Positions 43,123 through 51,805 of a stretch of 64,000 nucleotides of DNA are shown here, piece by piece. Each line of letters starts with the position of its first letter. Positions within the stretch are counted from its first letter, which is position 1. The stretch covers positions 124,001 to 188,000 of the forward strand of contig NZ_JAAGPI010000008.1 of assembly GCF_017104715.1 (NCBI RefSeq), given 5' to 3'. The DNA is from Burkholderia sp. Ac-20365. GTDB lineage: Bacteria > Pseudomonadota > Gammaproteobacteria > Burkholderiales > Burkholderiaceae. Below the pieces are notes generated by a model. It saw only the letters and a program-made list of their open reading frames with translations. It did no database searches and was not told the DNA's origin. A program made the translations under genes and the position numbers.

Positions 43123-44385
43123 GTGAACCAGACGCCCGGCATCGACACTCCCCGCATTGCGCAACGCCCGAGAACATCGGCCTTATCGTGGCGGGACGTG
43201 CTCTGGCTCGCGGTGGTCGTCGCAATCGGCGTCAATCTGCGGCCGCTGCTGACGTCCGTCAGTCCGTTGATGGCGACGATCCGTGCAGCTACCGGGCTGA
43301 GCTTTTCGGGCGCGTCGCTGCTGACCAGCCTGCCCGTCGTCGCGATGGGGTTCGGCGCGTTCGGCGCGGGGCTGCTCACGCGCGTGGTCGGCGAGACCCG
43401 CGGCGTCGCGCTGGGTCTGCTCGCGATTGCCGTCGCGTGCAGCGCGCGTCTTGGCGCGTCGAGTGGCACGGCATTGCTGGTTACGGCGCTCGTGGCGGGC
43501 ATCGGCGTCGCGGTGATTCAGGCGCTGCTGCCCGGCGTGATGAAACAGCGTTTCCACTCGCGCGTGCCGCTTGCAATGGGCCTATTCTCCGCGTCGATCA
43601 TGGGCGGCGGCGGCCTGGGCGCGAGCCTCAGTCCTTACGTCGCGCAGACAACGGGGTCATGGCATGCGGGACTCGCGATGTGGGCCGTGCCTGCCGCCCT
43701 CGCCTGCGCGTGCTGGTTGGCGTTACAGCGATTCGCGTCGACGGACAACGGACACGCCGCTGCGCATGCCGCCACGCATCTGCCGCATGCGTCGCGCGTC
43801 GCGATGTGGCGCAAGCGCCGCGCGTGGGCGCTCGGTCTGCACTTCGGCCTCGTCAACGGCGGCTACACGACGCTGGTCGCATGGTTGCCTGCGTACTATC
43901 AGCAGCGCGGCGCAAGCGTCGCGCACAGCGGCTCGCTGCTCGCGGCGATGACCGTCTTCCAGGCAGCGTCCGCGCTGCTGCTGCCACTTGCGGCGGCGTC
44001 GTTCCGCGACCGCCGGCCGTGGCTCGTGGCGGGACTGAGCGCGCAACTCATCGGGATCGTCGGACTGCTCGCGTTGCCGGACACGCTGCCGCTCGCGTGG
44101 GTCGCCATTGCGGGCGCGGGGCTTGGCGGCACGTTCTCGCTGACACTCGTGACGGCGCTCGATCATGCCGACGATCACCGCATCGCAGGAAAACTCGTGG
44201 CGTTCGTGCAAGGCGTCGGCTTCATCGTCGCGGCGATCTCGCCGATCGTGGCGGGACGCCTGCGCGATCTGACGGGCGGCTTCACGGCTGCGTGGATCAT
44301 GCTCGCGGCTTGCATCGCGGCGATGATCGCGCTGACCTTCGTGTTTTCGCCGCGCAGTTACGCACGCTGGCTCGGCTCCAGATAA
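43123..44385 (+). CDS. MFS transporter, CynX/NimT type
   Basis: A 420-residue 12-helix transporter of the cyanate/2-nitroimidazole (CynX/NimT) branch: VLWLAVVVAIGVNLRPLLTS with the characteristic NLRP, GLSFSGASLLTSLPVVAMG and, in the second half, LHFGLVNGGYTTLVAWLPAY. The GTG at 43123 is preferred as start; AGGA is nine bases upstream, while the ATG at 43060 lies within the first operator. Substrate unknown; control by the divergent GntR protein is inferred. Confidence 0.85.
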   Translation: MNQTPGIDTPRIAQRPRTSALSWRDVLWLAVVVAIGVNLRPLLTSVSPLMATIRAATGLSFSGASLLTSLPVVAMGFGAFGAGLLTRVVGETRGVALGLLAIAVACSARLGASSGTALLVTALVAGIGVAVIQALLPGVMKQRFHSRVPLAMGLFSASIMGGGGLGASLSPYVAQTTGSWHAGLAMWAVPAALACACWLALQRFASTDNGHAAAHAATHLPHASRVAMWRKRRAWALGLHFGLVNGGYTTLVAWLPAYYQQRGASVAHSGSLLAAMTVFQAASALLLPLAAASFRDRRPWLVAGLSAQLIGIVGLLALPDTLPLAWVAIAGAGLGGTFSLTLVTALDHADDHRIAGKLVAFVQGVGFIVAAISPIVAGRLRDLTGGFTAAWIMLAACIAAMIALTFVFSPRSYARWLGSR

Positions 44386-44393
44386 CGCGCTTT

Positions 44394-44425
44394 GTGAGCT
44401 AGCCTGCAGTCGCCGCAGGGCTCAC
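44394..44425 (+). terminator. Hairpin terminator after the MFS gene
   Basis: Two-part stem GTGAGC...CCTGC / GCAGG-GCTCAC, starting nine bases after the stop codon. Confidence 0.5.
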
Positions 44426-44701
44426 GCGCTCACCTACATTGCCGCGCCAAACAGGTGCAACATACGGGGGAACGCACTGCCACGGTGCAGCGGCGAGACG
44501 CGCTCATACCCACTTCCGGCTTTGCGCAGCAACTTGATGGCCGTCGCGACGGATGGCACATAAGTTGCAGAGTATCTGCCGCTTTCTGCACGATCACGGC
44601 CACGGGCAACCGCCACCGTCACTTGCCGCAAAGCGAATTGCAGAACCCGCAATCCGACGAATGAAGCTGCGTAACCCCCAATACTCCATGCCGGGCAATC
44701 C
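44426..44701 (+). other. Upstream region of nasT
   Basis: About 276 bases with no credible gene. NasT-regulated leaders in relatives have a two-hairpin antitermination signal; I could not identify one here with confidence. Confidence 0.35.
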
Positions 44702-45277
44702 ATGCTGCGTGTTTTGCTCGTAACCGATACTGACAAGCCGATTGGCGAGTTGCGCGACACGCTCGCCCGGCTCGGCTATGACATGCTCGCCGCCACGGCT
44801 TCGCCGCAGGCGCTGCATCGGGCTGTCGAAAGTCAGCGGCCCGACGTGATCATCATCGACACCGAGTCGCCTTCGCGCGACACGCTCGAACAGCTTGCCG
44901 TGATGAACGCGACAGCGCCGCGCCCGGTGCTGATGTTCAGCAACGACGCGAACCAGCAGTTGATACGCGACGCCGTGGGCGCGGGCGTGACCGCCTATCT
45001 CGTCGAAGGACTCGCGACGGAGCGGCTCGCGCCAATTCTTGAAGTGGCGCTCGCGCGCTTCGCGCAGGAATCGCAATTGCGCGAGCGGCTCGCCCAGGCC
45101 GAGAACGAGCTTGCCGAGCGCAAGCTGATCGACCGCGCGAAGCGCATGTTGATGGATTCGCAAAAGATGACCGAACACGCCGCCTACGCGACGATGCGCA
45201 AGCGCGCGATGAACCAGGGCGTGAAGCTCGCCGAAGTTGCGCGCCAGATCGTCGCCGCAGCCGACTTGCCAGATTGA
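44702..45277 (+). CDS. nasT: NasT-type ANTAR antitermination regulator
   Basis: A 191-residue protein: receiver-like domain (LRVLLVTDTDKPIGELRDTL, DVIIIDTESPSRDT with the phospho-acceptor-like Asp), a coiled linker and a C-terminal ANTAR RNA-binding domain (LIDRAKRMLMDSQKMTEHAA, YATMRKRAMNQGVKLAEVAR). NasT prevents termination in the leaders of nitrate/nitrite assimilation operons and is held inactive by NasS. NasS is encoded ten bases downstream, confirming the assignment. The target operon is not within the window. Confidence 0.92.
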   Translation: MLRVLLVTDTDKPIGELRDTLARLGYDMLAATASPQALHRAVESQRPDVIIIDTESPSRDTLEQLAVMNATAPRPVLMFSNDANQQLIRDAVGAGVTAYLVEGLATERLAPILEVALARFAQESQLRERLAQAENELAERKLIDRAKRMLMDSQKMTEHAAYATMRKRAMNQGVKLAEVARQIVAAADLPD

Positions 45278-45287
45278 AGCGCTGCTC

Positions 45288-46430
45288 ATGAACTCAACTG
45301 TCCACACCCCTTCCCCCGACGAATCCGGCAAGCTGGAGAAGACGCACCTGCGGCTGGGTTTTGTCGCGCTCAGCGATGCCGCGCCGCTCGTCGCCGCAAA
45401 GCTGCTCGAATTCGGCCATGCGCATGGCCTCACGATCGAACTGCTGAAGCAGCCGTCGTGGGCTGCGATACGCGACAAGCTGATATCGGGCGATCTCGAT
45501 GCCGCGCATTCGCTTTACGGCCTCGTCTACGGCGTGCAGCTCGGCCTCGGCGGTCCGCAAACGGACATGGCCGTGCTGATGGTGCTGAACCGCAACGGTC
45601 AGGCGATCACAGTATCGAACCGGCTCGCCGCCGCGCTCGACGAACACAAGACGCTGCCTGCCGCGCTCGCGACGCTGGGGCGCAAGCCGGTTTTCGCGCA
45701 GACCTTCCCGACGGGCACGCATGCGATGTGGCTGTATTACTGGCTCGCGTCGCAGGGTGTGCATCCGTTGCGCGATATCGAGAGCGTGGTGATTCCGCCG
45801 CCGCAGATGGTCGACGCGCTTGCGCAGGACCGGCTCGATGGCTTGTGTGTTGGCGAGCCGTGGAATGCGGTGGCGCAGGAGCGCGGCGTGGGACGAACGG
45901 CGGCTTATTCAAGCGAGGTGTGGCCCGATCATCCGGAGAAAGTGCTGGCGAGCAGGCGCGATTTTGTCACGCGGTATCCGAATACTGCACTCGCGCTCGT
46001 TCAGACCATGCTGGAAGCGTGCCGATGGCTTGATGATGATGTGCATCGGGTGGAGATTGCTCGCAGGCTCGCGGCTAGTGAGTTTGTTGGTGTGTCTGCT
46101 GATCTTGTTGCTCCGCGGCTCGTTGCTGCCGGGTGCGATGACAAGAGGCGGCCTGTGCGGTTCTTTGAAGACGGTGCTGTGAATTATCCGCATCCGGCGG
46201 AAGGGGTCTGGTTTTTTATGCAGTATGCGCGGTGGGGGATGACTGCCTGGCGTGATGACTTTTCACGGATCGCTGGTGAGGTTAATCAGGTAGAGGTTTA
46301 TTGCCGTGCGGCCGCTAATGTTGGGGTGGCTGTCCATGCTGATGTGCCGTCTTCCTTGTTGATCGATGGCAAGAGGTGGAGTGGCGATGCTGGGTTGGAT
46401 TACTTGCAAGGGTTTTCGATTCGGGCTTAG
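45288..46430 (+). CDS. nasS: NasS nitrate-sensing protein (NrtA/CmpA-like, cytoplasmic)
   Basis: A 380-residue protein of the NrtA/CmpA nitrate-binding family: LRLGFVALSDAAPLVAAKLL, AHSLYGLVYGVQLGLGGPQ, TFPTGTHAMWLYYWLASQGV and GLCVGEPWNAVAQERGVG. It lacks a signal peptide, as expected for the cytoplasmic sensor NasS rather than a transporter subunit. It binds NasT without nitrate and releases it when nitrate is bound. GC3 falls along the second half, with T-ending codons toward the repeat element that begins seven bases after the stop. Confidence 0.9.
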   Translation: MNSTVHTPSPDESGKLEKTHLRLGFVALSDAAPLVAAKLLEFGHAHGLTIELLKQPSWAAIRDKLISGDLDAAHSLYGLVYGVQLGLGGPQTDMAVLMVLNRNGQAITVSNRLAAALDEHKTLPAALATLGRKPVFAQTFPTGTHAMWLYYWLASQGVHPLRDIESVVIPPPQMVDALAQDRLDGLCVGEPWNAVAQERGVGRTAAYSSEVWPDHPEKVLASRRDFVTRYPNTALALVQTMLEACRWLDDDVHRVEIARRLAASEFVGVSADLVAPRLVAAGCDDKRRPVRFFEDGAVNYPHPAEGVWFFMQYARWGMTAWRDDFSRIAGEVNQVEVYCRAAANVGVAVHADVPSSLLIDGKRWSGDAGLDYLQGFSIRA

Positions 46431-46437
46431 GGGTTTC

Positions 46438-47163
46438 GTCTTCGCGACGCGTTGAGTGGTTTGCTTGTGTTGTTGCTGGCATCCGCGCGATGTTATTGGT
46501 TTATTAGTGTTGCCCCTGTGCGGGGCGGCACTTACTTTCTTTGCCGCCGCAAAGAAAGTAAGCAAAGAAAGCGGGCTAACACCACCCGTTCTTGACCATC
46601 GCCTGAGGGCCCCCAACCGTTCTTACGCTTCAAACGGCATCACATCGAGTCGTTGCCCGTTACCAACGCATTGAATGAGCGCCTCACCCACTTCAATCAC
46701 CCATAGCGCGGCCAGCGGCAGCGAGTAATTTGCGCCGCCCAGGTGGCAAACTGTGTGTAGGTCGTAATGCTTCACACCGCGGCGCTCTTACGACACCGCT
46801 CGTGCTTTTCAGTCCGGAGTGGAACGCATAAGCCGCGAAATCCGACACACAGTTTGCCGCTATAGAACGTGGGCGATGCGATCGTGCATGTGACGACGCG
46901 GGAGCGTGAAGCGGGTGATGAGCCAATTCGAAGCATTGGCAGCGGGCATCGAGAAGAGCGATGTCGGAAACAGGACGGGGCCGTTGGGGGCCCGTGGGAA
47001 ACCGTCAAGAATTGGCGGTGTGAGCGGCTTTCTTTTGCCTACTTTTCTTTGCCGCGGCAAAGAAAAGTAGGTGCTGCCCCGCACAGGGGCGACGCGTGAA
47101 GGGGTAAGTCGAATCGCGGATGCCAGCGAAAACAGAAGCAAACCACCCAGGCGTCGCCAAGAC
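46438..47163. repeat. Modular inverted-repeat element, copy 4 (canonical: alpha left, beta right)
   Basis: About 726 bp filling almost the whole gap between two convergent genes, seven bases after nasS and 18 bases before the choX stop. Order: GTCTTCGCGACGC terminus, GCTGGCATCCGCG, GCCCCTGTGCGGGGCGGCAC, alpha hairpin, CTGAGGGCCCCCAAC, B-arm, core (CAAACTGTGTGTAGG... complement), A-arm, GTTGGGGGCCCG, beta hairpin, complementary terminus. Its leftmost 100 bases are nearly identical to the partial copy at the prophage end. Confidence 0.92.
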
Positions 47164-47181
47164 AAAAGCAAAACCAAAACT

Positions 47182-48123
47182 TCAGTGCGCAGCAATATAA
47201 GCCTTAACGGCCGGCAAGCCGTCTTTGCCATCAATAGTCTGCACACCCGATAGCCACTTATCCAGCGCCTGCGGATTAGCCTTCAACCACGCCAGCGCGG
47301 CCTTATTCGCGTCTTCCTTATTCATGATCGGCACCATCACATGATTCTCAATCGCCGTCGTGAACTGCAGATTAGAAACAAGCTTGGCTGCATTCGGACA
47401 ACGAGCAGCATAATCAGGCGGCGTAGCGGTAAACACTTTGGCCTCACCATAATTAGGCCCAAAAACATCATCCCCGCCGGCAAGATAATCAATCTTCATC
47501 TGCACATTCATGGGATGCGGCTCCCAGCCGAGAAACACAATCCACTTCTTCTCCCGAACCGCGCGATTCACTTCGACCAGCATGCCCGCCTCGCTCGACT
47601 CGACGAGCTTGAACTTACCCAGCCCGAACTGATTGCCGTCGATCATCTTCTTGATCAACGCATTGCCATCATTGCCGGGCTCGATGCCATAGATCTTTCC
47701 ATCCAGCTTGTCGGCAAACTTCGCAATGTCGCTAAAGTTCTTCAGGCCTCCGGCATACACATAATCCGGCACAGCAAGCGTGTACTTCGCACCCGTCAGA
47801 TTCGGCGTCGCCAGTACTTTAATCGTCCCCGACTTCACGAACGGCTGGATGATCGGGTCCATCGTCGGCGCCCAATAGCCGAGAAACACGTCGATCTGCT
47901 TGCTCTTGATGCCCGCAAACGTGATCGGCACAGATGCAATCGTCTTCGTCGGGTTGTAGCCAAGACCCTGAAAGATCGTCGATGCGAGGCCCGTCGTCGC
48001 AGCAATGTCGGTCCAGCCGACATCGGCGAAACGGACGTTGCGGCATACGGCAGGGTCGGCGGCGTGCGCGGTCGCGGCAGCCGTCGCGCATAGCGCGGCC
48101 GCCATCATCAGCTTGCGTTTCAT
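47182..48123 (-). CDS. choX: Choline/betaine ABC transporter periplasmic binding protein
   Basis: A 313-residue precursor with signal peptide (RKLMMAAALCATAAATAHAA) and the OpuAC/ProX-type choline-binding fold: VRFADVGWTDIAATTGLAST, QIDVFLGYWAPTMDP, and IVFLGWEPHPMNVQM, whose tryptophans would form the aromatic box around the trimethylammonium group. ATG 48123 has AGGAGA eight bases upstream. It is separated from the permease and ATPase genes by the GbdR-like regulator, all on the same strand. Confidence 0.92.
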   Translation of the reverse strand: MKRKLMMAAALCATAAATAHAADPAVCRNVRFADVGWTDIAATTGLASTIFQGLGYNPTKTIASVPITFAGIKSKQIDVFLGYWAPTMDPIIQPFVKSGTIKVLATPNLTGAKYTLAVPDYVYAGGLKNFSDIAKFADKLDGKIYGIEPGNDGNALIKKMIDGNQFGLGKFKLVESSEAGMLVEVNRAVREKKWIVFLGWEPHPMNVQMKIDYLAGGDDVFGPNYGEAKVFTATPPDYAARCPNAAKLVSNLQFTTAIENHVMVPIMNKEDANKAALAWLKANPQALDKWLSGVQTIDGKDGLPAVKAYIAAH

Positions 48124-48176
48124 CAGATTCTCCTCGGAATAATTCTGGCCCGGACGCGTACGTCCGGTTCGACTGC

Positions 48177-49154
48177 CTAAGCCGCCTGGCGGCGCTCGAC
48201 GCTCGGCGCATGGCCGAACTGCGCGCGATAAGCCTTGCTGAAATGACACGGCGAATGAAAACCGCATACGGCTGTCACCCGCGCGATCGATGCGTCCGTC
48301 GTGCGCAACAGATCGCGCGCGCGACGCAATCGCAACGACAGGTAGTAATGCGTCGGCGATACGCTCAGATACACCTTGAACATCCGCTGCAAATGGCGTT
48401 GCGACAATTGCACGAGCCGCGCGAGTTCTTCGAGCGACAACGGCTCTTCGATGTTCGCCTCCATCAGCCGCACCACTTCGATCAGTTCGGCACGCGAGAA
48501 ACCGACGCGTGCATCGACGGGAATCGGCTGCTGATCGCTCGCGCTGCGAATGCGCTCGAGAATGAACTGCTCGGATACCTGCGCGGCAACGTTCTGCCCG
48601 AAGCGCGAGCCAACAAGATCGAGCATCAGGTCGAGCGGCGCCGTGCCGCCCGTACACGTCAGGCGATCGCGGTCGATCACGAACAGTTCGTCGGCGAATT
48701 GCACATGCGGATACTCCTTGTGCAACGCCGACAGATCCTCCCAGTGCACCGAGCAGCGATAACCGTCGAGCAATCCCGCCGCCATCAACGCATACGCGCC
48801 CGTGCAGATGCCGCCCAGCGGCACGCCTTGCGAGGCGGCATCGGCAAGCAGCGTCTTCACGTTCGTATCGACGGCATTGCGTATCTGCGTGCCGCCGCAC
48901 ACGATCAGCACATCCGGCATGCCCGCCTCTTCGAGCGTGCGCGTCGGCTTGACCGTCAAGCCATTGCTCGCCCGCACGGGCACGCCATCCGGCGTGATCA
49001 CCGACCAGCGATAGTGCTGTGCGCGAGATACATAGTTCGCCATGCGCAGCACTTCGACCGCGCTCGTGAACGCGATCATCGAAAAACTGGGTAAAGTCAG
49101 AAAACCCACATGCGCAAGATTCGACAACGGCGCTTCAGCCCGGGTAGACGTCAC
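48177..49154 (-). CDS. GbdR-like GlxA/AraC regulator
   Basis: A regulator with an N-terminal DJ-1/PfpI-like domain (VGFLTLPSFSMIAFTSAVEV, ICTGAYALMAAGLLDGYRCS, HWEDLSALHKEYP) and a C-terminal AraC double helix-turn-helix (SLEELARLVQLSQRHLQRMF, ITAVCGFHSPCHFSKAYRAQ-like). This is the architecture of GbdR and CdhR, activators of glycine-betaine and carnitine catabolism. Its place inside the choline transporter genes supports GbdR. GTG 49154 with GGAG six bases upstream is preferred; an ATG at 49229 gives 25 extra residues unlike the family. Confidence 0.85.
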   Translation of the reverse strand: MTSTRAEAPLSNLAHVGFLTLPSFSMIAFTSAVEVLRMANYVSRAQHYRWSVITPDGVPVRASNGLTVKPTRTLEEAGMPDVLIVCGGTQIRNAVDTNVKTLLADAASQGVPLGGICTGAYALMAAGLLDGYRCSVHWEDLSALHKEYPHVQFADELFVIDRDRLTCTGGTAPLDLMLDLVGSRFGQNVAAQVSEQFILERIRSASDQQPIPVDARVGFSRAELIEVVRLMEANIEEPLSLEELARLVQLSQRHLQRMFKVYLSVSPTHYYLSLRLRRARDLLRTTDASIARVTAVCGFHSPCHFSKAYRAQFGHAPSVERRQAA

Positions 49155-49287
49155 GTCGCGCTCCGTGAGGCACAAAGAAGAATGTGTTTGGCCACCGCAA
49201 AAGCCCGAAGGCTTTCGCGGGACGACCACTATTGGTTCTATTGCAGTCGCGCCAGAAATTCAGCGCTTGATCGAATACGACAGAGAG

Positions 49288-50193
49288 TTAGCTTTGCGCG
49301 ACAGCCGGTTGCTCGCGGCGCACACGCATCACGTTGCGCAGACCGGCAAAGCGCGGTGCGGTAGCGGTACCCGGCGAACGGCCAAAGCTCTCGGTGATAC
49401 GGTCCAGAATGATCGCGAGCAACACCACAGAAAGACCGCTTTCGAAACCGAGTCCGATATCGAGCCGCTGGATACTCGCGAGCACATCGTTACCGAGGCC
49501 GCCCGCACCCACCATCGACGCAATGATCACCATCGACAGCGCCATCATGATGGTCTGGTTCACGCCCTGCATGATCGACGGCAACGCATTCGGGAATTGC
49601 ACCTTGTACAGCAGCTGCCACGGCGTGCAACCAAAGGCCTGCCCGGCTTCGACGATTTCGCGGTTCACGTGCTTGATACCGAGGCTCGTCAGACGCACAG
49701 CGGGCGGCATCGCGAAGATCACCGTCGACAGAATGCCCGGCACGCGGCCAAGGCCGAACAGCATCGCAGCGGGAATCAGATAGACGAAGGCGGGCATCGT
49801 CTGCATCAGGTCGAGAATCGGCCGTACGATCATCTGCACATGCTTGTTCTTCGCGGCCCAGATGCCGAGCGGAATGCCGAACACGAGGCTGATCAATGTC
49901 GACGACAGTGTGAGGCCGAGCGTGATGACCGTCTGGTCCCAGAAGCCGGTTGCGTAGATCAGCAATAGCGAAGCGGTAGCGAAAATCGCAAAGCGCCAAC
50001 CCACCCGCCACAAACCGATTGCGATGAAGAACGCCATCAACGCCCACATCGGAATGGCCTGCAGGCCATGTTCGATCATCGCGGCGAAGCTCTCGATTGC
50101 CTTGCCGATCGAATCGAACGTGCTGGCGTCATGATCGAGCAGATAATGGACGCCCTGGTCGACCCAACGGCCGAGTGGAATCATCTCAGACAT
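49288..50193 (-). CDS. choW: Choline ABC transporter permease
   Basis: A protein of about 301 residues with six membrane helices of the ProW/OpuAB type. The coupling-loop region reads NREIVEAGQAFGCTPWQLLY-KVQFPNALPSIMQG, followed by QTIMMALSMVIIASMVGAGG. It forms the membrane channel with the adjacent ATPase. Start at 50193 (MSEMIPLG) fits GAGG eight bases upstream; three additional codons are possible. It overlaps the ATPase gene by eight bases. Confidence 0.92.
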   Translation of the reverse strand: MSEMIPLGRWVDQGVHYLLDHDASTFDSIGKAIESFAAMIEHGLQAIPMWALMAFFIAIGLWRVGWRFAIFATASLLLIYATGFWDQTVITLGLTLSSTLISLVFGIPLGIWAAKNKHVQMIVRPILDLMQTMPAFVYLIPAAMLFGLGRVPGILSTVIFAMPPAVRLTSLGIKHVNREIVEAGQAFGCTPWQLLYKVQFPNALPSIMQGVNQTIMMALSMVIIASMVGAGGLGNDVLASIQRLDIGLGFESGLSVVLLAIILDRITESFGRSPGTATAPRFAGLRNVMRVRREQPAVAQS

Positions 50194-51367
50194 GGGCTGC
50201 ACCTCTGTTGCGTGTAATGACCTTTAGAACCGCAGCCTGATCGACGGAACCGCAATAGCGGTCTTCGTCGTCGACGACGGGCAGAGCCGTCGCGCTCGCG
50301 CAGACGCGCGATACGACGTGTTCGAGCGGCGCACCGCGCGAAATGCATTCGACTTTCTTGAGCGACGGAGAAGCACTGCCGATCGCATCGCGCGTCACGA
50401 AGCCGCGAATACGACGCTCGGCATCGAGCACGAACGCGTATTCGGCGCTGCCATTCAACGACTCGGCGACGCTCGACTGATCCAGATTGCGCACGAGCGG
50501 CACGCCGTTCGCCTGCATCAGATCGCCTGCTGTCAGATAGCGGCTCGTATCGACGCCTTCGAAGAACGCGCGAACATAGTCGTCAGCCGGGTTCGCGATG
50601 ATGTCCTGCGGCGTACCGATCTGCACCACGCGTCCGCCTTCCATGATCGCGATGCGCGTGCCGATACGCAGCGCCTCTTCCAGATCGTGGGACACGAACA
50701 GGATCGTGCGTTGCTGGTTCTTCTGCAGTTCCAGCAGCACGTTCTGCATTTCCTTGCGCTTGAGCGGATCGAGCGCGGAGAACGCTTCGTCCATGATCAT
50801 CAGCGACGGGTTCACGGCCAGCGCGCGCGCCAGACCCACGCGCTGCTGCATGCCGCCCGACAGCTCCGAAGGCAGCTTACCCGCGAAGGTGGCGAGACCG
50901 ACCTGCTCGAGCACTGCGAGCGCGCGCTTCTCGCGCTCCTTGCGCCCCACGCCCGCCACTTCGAGACCGAACGCCGCGTTCGACAGCACCGAGCGTTGCG
51001 GCATCAGCGCGAACGACTGGAACACCATGCTCATGTCGGTGCGGCGCAACGACGTCAGTTCCGAACGCTTGATGGCAGCGACATCGCGGCCATCGATGAT
51101 GACCTTGCCGGCCGTCGGTTCGACGAGCCGGTTGATGAGACGGATCAGCGTGGACTTGCCGGAACCCGACAGGCCCATCAGCACGAAAATCTCGCCTTCC
51201 TGTACGTCGAAGGAGACATTGTGGACGCCCACCACATGCCCCGTTTTGGCGAATACCTCGTCTTTCGACGCGCCTCGCGAGAGCATGTCCTGCGCCACTT
51301 TCGGGTTAGGCCCGAAAACCTTACATAAACCTTCGACCACGACCTTTGGGGATTTCATTGAGTCCAT
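50186..51367 (-). CDS. choV: Choline ABC transporter ATPase with CBS domains
   Basis: A 393-residue ATPase of the ProV/OpuAA type: Walker A GLSGSGKSTLIRLINRLVEP (about 69-88), Q-loop FQSFALMPQ, signature LSGGMQQRVGLARAL and Walker B LMIMDEAFSALDP, then switch His in FVSHDLEEA. The C-terminal ~110 residues form tandem CBS domains (LVRNLDQSSVAESL, IGSASPSLKKVECISRG), which in relatives sense ionic strength or nucleotides. It is the first of the choVW pair. Confidence 0.93.
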   Translation of the reverse strand: MDSMKSPKVVVEGLCKVFGPNPKVAQDMLSRGASKDEVFAKTGHVVGVHNVSFDVQEGEIFVLMGLSGSGKSTLIRLINRLVEPTAGKVIIDGRDVAAIKRSELTSLRRTDMSMVFQSFALMPQRSVLSNAAFGLEVAGVGRKEREKRALAVLEQVGLATFAGKLPSELSGGMQQRVGLARALAVNPSLMIMDEAFSALDPLKRKEMQNVLLELQKNQQRTILFVSHDLEEALRIGTRIAIMEGGRVVQIGTPQDIIANPADDYVRAFFEGVDTSRYLTAGDLMQANGVPLVRNLDQSSVAESLNGSAEYAFVLDAERRIRGFVTRDAIGSASPSLKKVECISRGAPLEHVVSRVCASATALPVVDDEDRYCGSVDQAAVLKVITRNRGAAHV

Positions 51368-51805
51368 CTCCTCGTGGTGCAGGCGCCGGCCTGCACATGT
51401 GTGACTACATAGTTGCCAGAAAAAACCCCGCCTAGCCGACTAATTGCGACAGACGCTTGAGGAAATGCGACACGGGCAAAAACGAACGGGCGTTAGTGGA
51501 TACGTGCAACCCTTGTCCAGCAAGGGTTGGCGACGATGCTGCAGTGCGTGATGCAGCGCTGCGCGTGTCGCTTATTGGATGGTCTGCGTCCAATGAGGAT
51601 GCATACGCTGCACAATCCCCGCCGACCCGCGCAGAGCCTCTGTCGGCGACGCTTTCCGGGGTTCGCACAGGCTGTGTTCTGTTGCGCTGCAACGATATCG
51701 GCCGTCGATCGTCGCATGCCATTGCGCGAGCCCCATCTCGCGCGATGAATGGGCTAAGCTGCTTTGAAACGACGTACGAAAAACGAAGCACGCACAGGAG
51801 ACTCC
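51368..51805. other. Divergent intergenic region between choV and the dehydratase
   Basis: About 438 bases without a credible gene. It holds a strong hairpin at 51507-51529 (CAACCCTTG-TCCAG-CAAGGGTTG) and a weaker inverted repeat ATTGGA-N9-TCCAAT at about 51573-51593. Promoters for both genes must lie here. Confidence 0.45.
51507..51529. promoter_or_regulatory. Perfect 9-bp hairpin or operator in the choV upstream region
   Basis: CAACCCTTG / CAAGGGTTG with loop TCCAG, about 140 bases upstream of choV and 280 bases upstream of the dehydratase gene. It could be an operator palindrome or a leader hairpin; there is no U-tract. Confidence 0.4.
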
